This document shows positions 1 through 13,300 of a stretch of 64,000 nt of DNA, in pieces (position 1 is the stretch's first letter; the number at the start of each line of letters is the position of its first letter). The position numbers and the translations under genes were made by a program. The stretch is taken from the NCBI GenBank assembly GCA_009746045.1, contig RPFO01000667.1, positions 1,004,221-1,068,220 on the forward strand, written 5' to 3'. This stretch comes from Mesostigma viride (Eukaryota > Streptophyta > Mesostigmatophyceae > Mesostigmatales > Mesostigmataceae). The notes beneath the pieces were generated by a model that saw nothing but the letters and a program-made list of their open reading frames with translations, ran no database searches and was not told where the DNA came from.

Positions 1-220
1 GAAATTTCCAAGTATCTGACGCTCGGAGACCTGCCACCGTTTTCCCCTACTTGACCGACCCACATTCCCCGCTAAAAAAGGTGTCCTAGGCGGCGAAATG
101 TAGTGCTAGTAGATAGCCGCTTACACCATCCATTCCATCCCATGTTCCCCTCCCACTGAGGACATGCTCACGTGACGCAGTCACGTGCCTATTAATTAAT
201 TAATAAATTGCTGGCCAAGT
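1..220 (+). mobile_element. Relic 3' end of a LINE-type retroelement
   Basis: The stretch around 121-205 closely matches the 3' end of the reverse-transcriptase element at 49087-49175. Both have the same order: a CATCCCATGTTCC-type segment, TCCCACTGAGG, GCTCACGTGACGCAGTCA, then a short ATTA-repeat tail (193-207). No coding part is left. It marks the 3' terminus of a plus-strand copy whose body lies outside the window or is lost. Confidence 0.7.
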
Positions 221-1377
221 GAGGAACCCTCACTAGGCCGGCTAGTGCAAGGATACTAGCTCCGCGGCTCGGCTCCCGGGCGACAAGAGCTCTTCAGTTG
301 GGACGAGCCGTTTAGTTGTTACCGGCAACTGGCGTCGATCAAGGGCGGTTGAGAACGGTCACTTGGCCTGCATGTGGCAGGCCGGTGTGCACATCATGCA
401 TGCCACTCACGCCGGGATTGTGATGCACCTCTAAACTTAGTTCAGTCGGTGATGATCAGTAGCTCAGCGACCCCTGGGCCAAGGTTATGAGTTGCCACCT
501 TGAAGGCGGGTCAATCAGAAAGGCCTAGTAATTGGCCCGTGCCGGGTGTCAGTAAGAAGTTAGCTAGAAACCTCAAAATATGAACATATGTTATCACTAG
601 CTCAATCAATCATCATCAAGATAATGGCTCCCCGGTGAGAGGAGGGGATGGGATGCTAGCCTAATTCTACCGTTAAGTTGCGTTACCGCGTTAAGTTGCG
701 ACGCCGAATTGTAGGCGTCGATGGCAACTTAACGGGGCAACGACTGTAGTTCAATTTTATTTAGTCACTCACGCCTCAAGTTGTGTCCACGCCTTATGAG
801 TTGACCCGATTAAACCCTCAAACCCAACGTGAATGAGATTAAGTCAAATAACCGAATTTGGATGACGCGATGATGAAGGAATCCATAGATGACGCGATAA
901 TATTCCTGCACGCAGTACTTACTGTGTCTACAGGAATTTTGACAAGGCGGCGACACAGGTGGTGCATCATGATACTGCACTTTATCCACCAGGTACTTCA
1001 CGTAAAAATGACCATTGAAAGTTGAAGAAAGAGACTTAATATCTAAGGAATGAGAGGGCGGTGCTTCCAGCAAAGTCTTCATTGATTTTAGATTTATGCA
1101 AGGCATCAGGGAACAAAGCGGTAGAAATCTGGCGACACGAAGGTGCATTTGCGACACGGCTTGAAATTTAAGGTAGTGGATGTGCTTAGTGCTGGCTCCA
1201 TCTGAAATCCAGCGCCACATGAGCTCGACATAATTTTTCAAGAGTATATGCATAAGAGTATTAAGGAAGCGACAAGCCAGGCGCATCCTCACTACCCGTC
1301 CTACGGCATTCTGTCTTCCGCAAGACGTGCCCGAGACGTCTGCCTATATCGAGCTAATGTACTCCTAACAATAATAT
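221..1377. other. 5' flank of the pseudouridine synthase gene
   Basis: No gene is recognised. The open frames at 810-1292 (minus) and 1248-1430 (plus) have no conserved motif. A bulged inverted repeat lies at 689-734: a CGTTAAGTTGC/GACGCC arm and its complement with a 4-nt bulge, around an 8-nt loop. No TATA box or other promoter element can be assigned with confidence. Confidence 0.4.
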
Positions 1378-4300
1378 ATGGATCCTGCGAAAGTGCGGTA
1401 TCTGCTGACTGTGGAGTACGTCGGAACTAACTTCGTCGGATGGCAACGCCAGTCTGTTGGTCGTACCGTGCAGCAAGTTTTGGAGGTATGGCATCGTCCG
1501 CAAGCTCGCCCATGTCGTTCATTGGGCTTGGCTTTCAGATTCTGACCACTTTGGGTGGTTCGCCCGTCATGACGCACAGGTTTAACCATGAAAGCCAATA
1601 TTGGAAGAAGAATCACTTCGAAGAACGGATATATCAAATTAATTATCTTATTAACTTACCCCAGTCAAGCCAAGGGGGGGGGGCATCTCTTAGATCGGCG
1701 TTTACCCATGGTTGACATCGTGCCGCTGTTTGACGAGATAATGCGAGGCATGTAATGACCACTGCCAAAGGATATTTGATCGAAACCTTGCAGTCAGCCA
1801 ATTTTACTGCACGGCACAGAAAATCGGTTACGTCGTTTCTGAAGGGACTACGTCCTTCAGGAGGCATTGCAAAGTGTTGCATGGATACTTGTAACCCATG
1901 CGCGCAGTTTATGCAGCCATGTTGCCAAAATCCTTCTTAGGTTGCCCCCCCGTACTATATTTGTATCTCTGATGGCCGATTTGCTTGGTCGTTCTTTCTT
2001 CCATGTATTTTTTACACTGGTTGACATCTGCTTATAAATTTAGCTGCTTTTCACCCTGTACTTGCAACCTATTCCTTTGGCATCGTTCTCTCTTCCATGT
2101 GTTGTTTTTGACACTGGTTGACAGCTGTTTATCAATTTTGTTTGTCGACTCTCGTGCATGTTTGTTAGGTCTCTGCGTGTTTGGTTATTCCCTGGCCTGC
2201 CTGATGTTCCGCCAGGATGGTTGCAGGAAGCCGTCAAGTGTTTCTTTGGCAAACCTTTTTAGTAACTGATTCTCTGGCATGCTTACCTACATTCGGGATG
2301 GTTGCATGCTAACTTGTTCTCTACTATGCTTATCTACATCCGGGCCGGTTGCAGGAAGCCATCAAGAGTTTCTTGGGCGAACCAGCGCTCATCCATGGCT
2401 CGAGTCGCACGGTGGGGAATAGCCAACCACGAATGCAGTTATGACCACCATTTATGATTAAGAATGTAGAGTGTACGGCTCGATTCGAACGGCGAAATGC
2501 AGTTATGACCACCATTTATGATTAAGAATGTAGAGTGTACGGCTCGATTCGAACGGCGAAATGCAGTTATGACCACCATTTATGATTAAGAATGTAGAGT
2601 GTACGGCTCGATTCGAACGGCGAGTGATCGTGATAGTCTTTTACAGAGGCTAGTTCTTGGATTACACAGCGATTCTCTAGTCCATGTGCCCTATGCCAGA
2701 TGTCATGAGCACAACATCCCCCAGTCGCACGGTGGGTGCTTTACGCCGTTGGTAACTTCAGGAAGTCTATCTTGCCGTCATCGGTGCGTCGTTGGGTTGT
2801 GCCGCCGCAATGCCACAGTGGATGGATGCTGTATTATATAATGCTAGTATATCTACTAAATTAATTAGGGGGTTGCGATGGCTTCCTGCCCGTGTGGCGA
2901 AATTCCCCAGTGCCCGTACTACCGCTTCGCTAGCCAAGCCCTATGGTGGTTGGCTTCCAAAATGCCAGCTGTCACCCATACACAGTCGGGAGAACGTTTT
3001 TAGAATACATATTTCCGTTGCACAGAGTGTGCTGGGCTCTACCAGTGACTCTGCCTCTTCTGGGTGTATCGGCTTAATAAACACGTATCCCCTTAATAAA
3101 GACGTATCCCCTTTAATAAACACGTATCCCTTTAATAAACACGTATCCCCTTAATAAAGACGTATCCCCTTTAATAAACACGTATCCCTTTAATAAACAC
3201 GTATCCCCTTAATAAAGACGTATCCCCTTTAATAAACACGTATCCCTTTAATAAACACGTATCCCCTTAATAAAGACGTATCCCCTTAATAAACACGTAT
3301 CCCTTTAATAAACACGTATCCCTTTAATAAAGACGTATCCCCTTAATAAACACGTATCCCTTTAATAAACACGTATCCCTTTAATAAACACGTATCCCCT
3401 TAATAAAGACGTATCCCCTTTAATAAACACGTATCCCCTTAATAAACACGTATCCCCTTAATAAAGACGTATCCCCTTAATAAACACGTATCCCTTTAAT
3501 AAACACGTATCCCCTTAATAAAGACGTATCCCCTTAATAAACACGTATCCCTTTAATAAACACGTATCCCTTTAATAAACACGTATCCCCTTAATAAACA
3601 CGTATCCCCTTAATAAACACGTATCCCCTTAATAAAGACGTATCCCCTTAATAAAGACGTATCCCTTTAATAAACACATATCCCCTTAATAAACACGTAG
3701 GCTGCGACACATGAGCATTCTTGATATAGTGACATACCCCAGCTGTGACATGTACAGCTTGCTACTCCATGATGACCAGTTCCCTGGTTCTGTTGCCACA
3801 AGACAACAAAGTACGGCTTTCGATGTTTTGTGGTTTGATCTCCTGGTCCTGTTGGTAGAGAGCAAAGGGGCCCGTGCGCTCCTTTGCCCTTTATGACGTA
3901 TCGTCGCATTGTTTGCCCCATATGGTCGCATTGTTTGCCCCATATGGTAGCATTGTTTGCCCCCTATGGTAGCATGCATTGTTTGCCCCATATGGTAGCA
4001 TTGTTTGCCCCATATGGTAGCATTGTTTGCCCCATATGGTGGCATTGTTTGCCCCCTATGGTAGCATTGTTTGCCCCCTATGGTAGCATTGTTTGCCCCG
4101 TACGGTAGCATTGTTTGCCCCGTGTGGAAGCGCTGTTTGCCCCATATGGTCGCATTGTTTGCCCCATATGGTAGCATTGTTTGCCCCCTATGGTAGCATG
4201 CATTGTTTGCCCCATATGGTAGCATTGTTTGCCCCATATGGTAGCATTGTTTGCCCCATATGGTAGCATTGTTTGCCCCATATGGTAGCATTGTTTGCCC

Positions 4301-7300
4301 CCTATGGTAGCATGCATTGTTTGCCCCATATGGTAGCATTGTTTGCCCCATATGGTAGCATTGTTTGCCCCATATGGTAGCATTGTTTGCCCCATATGGT
4401 AGCATTGTTTGCCCCGTACGGTAGCATTGTTTGCCCCGTGTGGAAGCGCTGTTTGCCCCATATGGTAGCATTGTTTGCCCCATATGGTCGCATTGTTTGC
4501 CCCATATGGTAGCATTGTTTGCCCCATATGGTAGTATTGTTTGCCCCATATGGTAGCATTGTTTGCCCCATATGGTAGCATTGTTTGCCCCATATGGCAG
4601 CATTGTTTTCCCCATATGGTAGCATTGTTTTCCCCATATGGTAGCATTGTTTGCCCCATATGGTAGCATTGTTTGCCCCATACGGTAGCATTGTTTGCCC
4701 CATACGGTAGCATTGTTTGCCCCATATGGTAGCATTGTTTGCCCCCTATGGTAGCATTGTTTGCCCCATACGGTCGCATTGTTTGCCCCATATGGTAGCA
4801 TTGTTTGCCCCCTATGGTAGCATTGTTTGCCCCATATGGTCGCATTGTTTGCCCCATATGGTAGCATTGTTTGCCCCATATGGTAGCATTGTTTGCCCCA
4901 TATGGTCGCATTGTTTGCCCCATATGGTCGCATTGTTTGCCCCATCTGGTAGCATTGTTTGCCCCCTATGGTAGCATTGTTTGCCCCATATGGTCGCATT
5001 GTTTGCCCCATATGGTAGCATTGTTTGCCCCATATGGTAGCATTGTTTGCCCCCTATGGTCGCATTGTTTGCCCCATATGGTCGCATTGTTTGCCCCATA
5101 TGGTCGCATTGTTTGCCCCATTTGGTCGCATTGTTTGCCCCATATGGTTGCATTGTTTGCCCCCTATGGTAGCATTGTTTGCCCCCTATGGTCGCATTGT
5201 TTGCCCCATATGGTCGCATTCTTTGCCCCATATGGTCGCATTGTTTGCCCCATTTGGTCGCATTGTTTGCCCCATATGGTTGCATTGTTTGCCCCATATG
5301 GTAGCATTGTTTGCCCCCTATGGTCGCATTGTTTGCCCCATATGGTAGCATTGTTTGCCCCATATGGTAGCATTGTTTTCCCCATACGGTCGCATTGTTT
5401 GCCCCCTATGGCAGCATTGTTTGCCCCATATGGTCGCATTGTTTGCCCCATATGGTAGCATTGTTTGCCCCATACGGTCGCATTGTTTGCCCCATATGGT
5501 AGCATTGTTTGCCCCATATGGTCGCATTGTTTGCCCCATATGGTAGCATTGTTTGCCCCATATGGTCGCATTGTTTGCCCCATATGGTCGCATTGTTTGC
5601 CCCATATGGTCGCATTGTTTGCCCCATATGGTCGCATTGTTTGCCCCATATGGTCGCATTGTTTGCCCCCTATGGTAGCATTGTTTGCCCCATATGGTAG
5701 CATTGTTTGCCCCCTATGGTAGCATTGTTTGCCCCGTGTGGAAGCGCTGTTTGCCCTGTATGGTAGCATGCAATAACAGAAGCTCCCTTTCCCCACCATT
5801 CCGCCCGCCCGCCCACCCGCCCCTCCCTCCCTCCCTGCCTCCCTCCCTCCCTCCCTCCCTCCCTCCCTCCCTCCCTCCCTCCCTCCTCCCTCCCTCCCTC
5901 CCTCCCTCCCTCCCTCCCTCCCTCCCTCCCTCCCTCCCTCCCTCCCTCCCTCCTCCCTCCCTCCCTCCCTCCCTCCCTCCCTCCCTCCCTCCCTCCCTCC
6001 CTCCCTCCCTCCCTCCCTCCCTCCCTCCCTCCCTCCCTCCCTCCCCCTCCCTCCCTCCCTCCCTCCCTCCGTCCGTCCCTCCGTCCGTCCGTCCGTCTGT
6101 TTGTTCGTTCGTTTGCCATGGAAACCGGGCGCACTTTCATCTGTCTTAGGGCACCTCGTAACTGACCTGCCTCTAAATCCTAAACCCTAAACAGCATCTC
6201 GTGACTTACCTGCCTTCGATGATATGCTGAAACAAAAGCAAGCTTCTGTTCCCCACCCGTTGCTTACTTTTCCCCTTCCCCTACAAGAACGTGGGTGTGC
6301 CACCGCGGGGCAACACCATTTCCTGACTTGCGATATCTAGCAGCTTACCTATCCCTTATGATATCTCACCGTAGTGGTCAAAATCACTTTGCGTATAATT
6401 GTTTGCGAATCGACCTCGCAAACTGCTATTAATGTGCTTCATTTTGGGTCGCAAAGTTCAAATGTTACCGCACCGCGCCTGCGCCGTGCCGCACAGCCCC
6501 AAGCCTAGCTATTTTAATCAGTGCTACCCAATGGATCAATAAAATTACTCAGTTGGGTAGTTGGGTTACATTGGAAGGGGGACAAGGGATATGAAGTCGG
6601 TGAGACCCAAGCCACTGACCACAAACAAGTCGATCGGCTCGCAAACCTAAAACTTTGCCTTCGTTTTGGGTCGCAAACTATAAATTTCACCTTGTTTTGG
6701 GGTTGCAAAGTAATTATTCGCAAAGTGATTTTGACCACTACGGTATTGCTCACCTGCCCCTTACGATATCTAATAGCTCACCTGCCCCTTATGATAACTT
6801 ACATCTTACCTGCCCCTCATGATATCTAATAGCTATTCGCATCTGATAATGTTGGTTCTTCTTCCCATTCACCCACCCTTTTGTCCCTACCAGGACGCGG
6901 GCGTGCACGCGCTGGGCAACACGGCGCACCTGGATATCTGCCGCGTGAGCAAGCGCAAGCCGGGGCAGACGGTGCGTCCCATGAAACAGTTATGAGATAT
7001 GCATTGTGCTGAAAAAGAGTACTAGCAACAGTTATGAGATATGCATTATGCTGAAAAAGAGTACTAGCAACAGTTATGAGATATGCATTATGCTGAAAAA
7101 AGAGTACTAGCATGCTATGAAACAATGAAGGGGTACCGTGCGTGCGCATGTTGGTGGCACCGCTCCCTTTGCCCGCTAGGAACGTGGCAGGCAGGGTTGA
7201 TGGCCCATTGAGTCAAATGATAGTAAATAGTGATGGTAATAGTGATAGTAACAGTGATAGTTATCGTGATAGTAATGGTAATAGTGATAGTAGTTAATGA

Positions 7301-10300
7301 TGTTGAAAAACAACTGTATGGTGCTGAATCGCAGCACATTACCTTCACATGCAATGTTTTCTGGCCTCCGTTTCCTTCTGGTCTATCTTGTTTTGATTGT
7401 GTCTTTCTTTCTGTCTGCGACCGTTGGAATCCGTTGCAGTTGCATGTACTCATGGTAGAGGTAGTAGTAGTACTACCTAGTAGTAGTAGTATACTACTAA
7501 TATAGAGGTCCAGAGTGCAGCCGTGATCAACCAGGAGTCACCTTTGGCCGGCTTCCGCGGCGTGACCCAGTGCGTAGTTCTCCTACTCACATCCGCCCCC
7601 GTGGGGCTAGCAGTTAGATCTGATCCACTGGTTCATATTGGGGAATTTCGGACGCACTTGCACCGCTCTCCGGTAGAGTGCTTTTTTCGCAGTTGGGCTA
7701 TCGCTTGGGATGCCTTCGGATCAGGAGACCCCTACAGCCGCGAAATCATGCAAGAGGTCCTGTGTTCGAATCCGGTACGGTACCAAACTATTTCATAGTA
7801 TACTACAAATCTAGTATACCAATGTATATACTACTTATCTAGTATACTGCTAATGTATATACTACAAATATAGTACTACTAATATAGTAGCACATTTAGT
7901 GTCAGCACATCTAGCTTTCCTTCTTGCGTTCCTCCCTCTGTGACCACCACACCGCCTGGCCCCCGGCAACGTGTGCCATCCAGCAACTTATATCCGCAAA
8001 CCCAAACACCATCTCCCTCGTTTGCAACAGCCCACCCTTCTGCGCTCGTGGACCTGCGTCAGCGCTTTTTACACCTTTTGGTGTCGTGCGTGCGCATTGT
8101 GGCGACACCGTACTTGTGCCACTGCCTTGTTGCATATTCTAAAAGAGATTCGTTTTTTTCCTGTGAATCCTAACTCAAGGGGATACTATGATGTAGCCCA
8201 AAATTATACCACTTGACAACGGCAACAGGCTCTGTTGCCAAATGGTATAATATCCCCTGCATATTGTTACATACTACTATTATTTCTTTGCTATTAAATG
8301 GTGAGATCTGGCAGCTCCTCCACACTAACATTTTCAACTTTGTCTTTGACAGCCATTTGCAAACTTTGCTTCTGTGGTGCACGTGATGGAGACGTGCAGC
8401 TGGCCCCCCACGAGCCGTCGGCGGTGCTTAAAGCGATCAACCACTTCCTGAGGGTAAGTAATCGACTTACTCGTTGATACCTATACTTCTCTTGTAACTA
8501 ATTAATCCTACGGGTAAGGGCGTGTGTGGTGGTGAAGAGCGCAGCTACCTTTGGGAGGAGCTATGTTACTCCTCTCTTCGGCAGCAGCTGTGTTATTCCT
8601 GTCTTTATTATTCCCGTCTTTGGCAGCAAGCCAGCAACTATATGATTCTTCTCTTTATCATTCCTCCCTTTGGCAGCAACTATAGGATGGTGTTCAAGGC
8701 GCTCAACCACTTCCTGCATGCAGGGGTCTTCATACGGACGACGCAACAGCCAGGTACCGATTGGGTCAGCAGGCACTGGACAAGAGGGGAAAATCTGCTG
8801 CGTCGTCCGCCGTATAGTCGGCAGGTAGATCAGCGGGCACCTCCGTTTGCTTCAGAGGCCCGCGATTCAGAGCATCGTCAGCAGCAAGCATCAAATGCTT
8901 AAACTGCTTGGCCAGTTCAGGTTGTGCCACGAGGGTTTGCATCAGCCTCGTGGCCTCGTCCGCACTAAAGCGTGGCAGGACGGAGCTTGCGGCCTCGCCA
9001 CTTGGCGCATCTGTGTGTTCTCCCGTGCGGCTCCGTGTGCCGGAAGCCATCGGGACGTGTATGAATACAAGTTAAAGCCCCCGGCCGGCTAAGCTATGGC
9101 GGTCGGTCACGTTGAGCTTGGGAGAATGAGAACACAGAGAACCGCTGTCCGAGCTGGCCAACCACTGGCTTATGTCCTAGCCAGCAAAGCCTATCCGGTT
9201 AGCCGTAACCGTGGGACAGGCTAGCTGTGCGTACTGACCCGGATAAGGCCCCGGACTGGGGCCTAGGTGGCGCCGGCCCTAGGCGCCGCCCTTAGACCGG
9301 TCGACCGCATCGGACCGCCGGATAATAGCCGGCGGCTTAGCGGACGCTAGCGGAAGGCGTGCGGACGGACATGGGGAACTTAGAGCCAGATGCTAGGGCT
9401 CTAGAGTTACTCAACTCCCTTATCTCTCATGCATTCCCGTAGGGACGGTTCTCGACGCCTTCCACCGCTTTGTGCGGGTAAGCAGGCACTGGACAACAAG
9501 AAAATACATTTCTTGTTTTTGGTCCATTGGAGTTCCTTCCCACCAAGAGAAACATTTATTTTACATTTTTGTGTGCTAGGCTTTATACGGACAGCCTATA
9601 CCACACCTTCAAACTCAGTGCACATCATTATCAAGTTGGTTATTGTAGCACCATGCTGGGGGCCCAGCATACTCGAACACAAGGTGTTGCCCCTCTTAGC
9701 AGCGTGGGTGGGTGGGTGGGAGCTGAAAAGAGGCCTCCCTACGTCCCCTACACCACTCTAAGTACTGACTATCATTCACATTGCGCCACGCAGGCCTGCC
9801 GGCTGGCGCAGGTACAAGGTGTACTGACTGCCAATCACAGTTGCGCCACGCCTGGCGGCTGGCGCAGGTAACAAGGTCTAGTGACGTACGTTAGAAGCTA
9901 CCTAGGCCTGCACTCCGGAACCACACTCAGCCTAGGCACAAAAAGGGCCGGCCGGTGCAGTACCCTCGTGACAAGCGCTAGTCTTACGCTACCTACGGCA
10001 GGTCGGTCCCCTTTGAGCCCGTCCACGCGTCATATATAAAATGAGCGAAGCTCAGCAAATACATTTCTTGTTTTTGGTCCATTGGAGTTCCTTCCCACCA
10101 AGAGAAACATTTATTTTACATTTTTGTGTGCTAGGCTTTATACGGACAGCCTATACCACACCTTCAAACTCAGTGCACATCATTATCAAGTTGGTTATTG
10201 TAGCACCATGCTGGGGGCCCAGCATACTCGAACACAAGGTGTTGCCCCCACACCTCCTTCCTGGCCACCAAGGCTGTCGCCAACCTTGGTGCCGATTTTC

Positions 10301-13300
10301 TTTCCGCCCATGGCCCCCCTCCTGCACGCTGCCACGGCTGTACTGCCGCCCCCGTGTGGCCGCTACGGTTTCCCGGCGGACGCAGGGCGGCACCCATGTC
10401 GTTCCCCCCGTTAGGGGGGCGGTTTCCAGCGGCTGCTCATTAGGCCTTACGCCCCCGGACCGTCTCTCACAAGCCCAGGACCCATCACCAGCCCCACCCC
10501 CGAGGCTGGGATTTCCCGGCATTGAAACCTTTGTGGCGATAGGCCCTCTACCCTACCAAGGCCTTGGCTTGGAAACTGCTTAGCCAAGGCCCTGACCAGG
10601 GCTTGTGTTGTTGTAGGAAATTTTTTATGGCATAGATATGCCCCCCTGGCTGAACCGAACTCTTTATCGCTTTTCCTATAATGCATCATACAGGATAAAA
10701 ACAAGGCGATAAAACAGCAAGAATTTCAGCCCCGCCAGGCGAACATTCTTTGCTGAAAAACTGGGCAATGATGAAGAGCGCGCTCCTCCCACCAAGATTC
10801 GCTCCAGCCCCGCATCCTCCCCGAAACTCCCGTCTGGCCACAGGCCGAAAGATCGGGTCCGCTGTCAGGCTCCTGGCAGTTATGGGCTACCCTGGCACCC
10901 CGCGCTAGCCATCTCCACGTTTAAGGCAGATTCGCCTCCACCTGTGATTCTTTCCACCGTAGCCGCTGGCCCTGGCCTGTATGGCTCCTTCCCTGACGTT
11001 GTCCGACTAAAACGCAGCTTCCCCAGTGTCAGGAAGCCGCTTGCCGCACCCAGGGGTAGAGGGGAATCGTCAGTGGGCCCAGCGCCGGAAATCACACCCT
11101 TTTACTCAAAACGTAGAGCCCCCCACCCAACAACCATTACCGTGGCCTGTAACGGTGGGTGGCGAACATAAAGAACTTTATTCCAGGCCTCTCCACGCCC
11201 GGAGAGGCCGATAGCATCGTCTTACATTCAGCGCAGCCGCCATAGCGGCCAGCCGACCTTGCCAGCAAATGCTGGGATCAAGTTGCGAAGCTGAAAAGAG
11301 GCCTCCCTACGTCCCCTACACCACTCTAAGTACTGACTATCATTCACATTGCGCCACGCAGGCCTGCCGGCTGGCGCAGGTACAAGGTGTACTGACTGCC
11401 AATCACAGTTGCGCCACGCCTGGCGGCTGGCGCAGGTAACAAGGTCTAGTGACGTACGTTAGAAGCTACCTAGGCCTGCACTCCGGAACCACACTCAGCC
11501 TCGGCACAAAAAGGGCCGGCCGGTGCAGTACCCTCGTGACAAGCGCTAGTCTTACGCTACCTACGGCAGGTCGGTCCCCTTTGAGCCCGTCCACGCGTCA
11601 TATATAAAATGAGCGAAGCTCAGCAAATCCTTACAGAAAAAGTAACAGTCACAGATGTTTTTATCTAATCCCCCCGTGTCGCTCATCAATCAACCAGGGG
11701 ATGCCGCAGCCAACCGTTTTCTGCGGGTAAGCACACACTAGATTGCCAGGTTGGGCACTCGTAGATGCGCTCGGAGCAGGTGGTGCAAGCATTTCCGTTT
11801 TTTCAAGCTTTGTGGGAGCCGAGACAGTAGGGTTACAATCATCTTGCTTCACATCACACATTATCTGGATCTTTCGCGAGCTAGAACTGCTTTCTAGGTA
11901 TACTGCTACTATTGATGGAAGTCAAGTGTTTGTGAGGGTTTTGGACGTGGTGGTTGGGGGGGCGGGGGGGGGGGGGGGGGGGGGGACGTGACGGCTGCCA
12001 GTGGTCTGCCAAGTCCCTTGGAAGCGGTCTCTGTGACTTTGGTGTAGTGAGGCTTTTTGGTGTGTTCATTAATGTATTAATGAATAGCACGTGGATCTGT
12101 TGGCCCCCAGTCAATGGCAGAGCGATCCAGGCATGCGTGCAAAGGTCACTATAGACAGCGTTCATGATTCGCCTGCTGCAGTTTTTCATTTACCTACTTT
12201 TGTTTTCCTTACTCTACTTAAGACTATGAGCCCGTTGTATGAGCCCTTTCTCGCTGATGTGAGACGCGTGTCCATGGGATCGCCTTATTGGTCCTTATGT
12301 GTGAATCAGTGGAAGATATTATGTAGTCGTCCACTTTATTATGTTGTGTATGAATCAATGGAATCAATTTGTAGTCCATGTGTTACTTAATGGGATTGCC
12401 TGATACGTCCTTACGTGCGTGCAAAGTAGTTTACACGCTCATCGCCCATTCCCTTGCTTGTCTCACATACATTGTTAGTAGCGGTATTACTGCTATCACG
12501 TTACTTGCTTTTTTATGATAGTATCTGCTAGTTTGATACTATGGAAAAATTCCTATAGCTAGCTCGTGTAATGTATCCAAAGCTTGCCGCAAAGGGGGGG
12601 GGCAAACATACTAGAACTCAAGCACTGAAGGGTGTTTTGCGCGGCGAAGCTATACACCTGTTATTCAGTAAGTAGGATTGCTCTTAACTCTCCATAGTAA
12701 AATATATACTACTATGAGCTATACACCTGTTATTCAGTAAGTAGCATTGCTCTTAACTCTCCATAGTAAAATATATAAGCTATACACCTGGTATTCAGTA
12801 AGTAGCATTACTCTTAACTCTCCATAGTAAAATATATACTACTATGAGCTATACACCTGGTATTCAGTAAGTAGCATTACTCTTAACTCTCCATAGTAAA
12901 ATATATACTACTATGATTCTTCTTTTCCGGGTTTTCCTTGTGTTGCATTCCCCTCTCACCTCCGTAACTTATCATTCTCAATGAAAATATATATATATAT
13001 ATATATGATAATGACAAAGTACGGAGGTGGGATGGGCTCTCCATACATACATACACGCCCCTCTTTGGGCCATGCTCTTATTCCTGTGTGCATGCGTGGA
13101 CATGGTCTGTGGGGTTTGGCTCATTATTGTTGCAAATACTGTGGGGGGCCCCATGGCCCTGTGCAGAAGGCAGGGACCCTGGATGTGTCAGTGCGCGGCG
13201 CCCACCGCGTGCCAGAGACGATCCACGCACGCTACGCCGCCACGAGCCGTGTGTGAGTGGTTGGATGTCTGGTTTGTTTCGTGGTCGCGATGCACTAAAC

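Noticed and set aside
1860-1910. Alternative exon 2 of the pseudouridine synthase gene (CAG/GAGGCATTGCAAAGTG)
   Set aside because: It joins in phase but does not lead to the GSSRT motif; the exon at 2355-2411 does, and fits exon 3 exactly.
3686-5799. Long frames of MGQTMLPYGANNATIWGKQC-type repeats, up to 441 codons
   Set aside because: They are readings of a 22-bp tandem repeat that lacks stops, open on both strands at once and located in an intron.
7700-7790. tRNA gene or tRNA-derived SINE with the B-box GTTCGAATCC
   Set aside because: No T-stem or acceptor-stem pairing around the box and no matching A-box at the right distance.
10041-10583. 180-codon plus-strand frame in the composite repeat
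   Set aside because: It crosses the A' repeat into unique GC-rich DNA; the same start exists in A with a different continuation; no domain.
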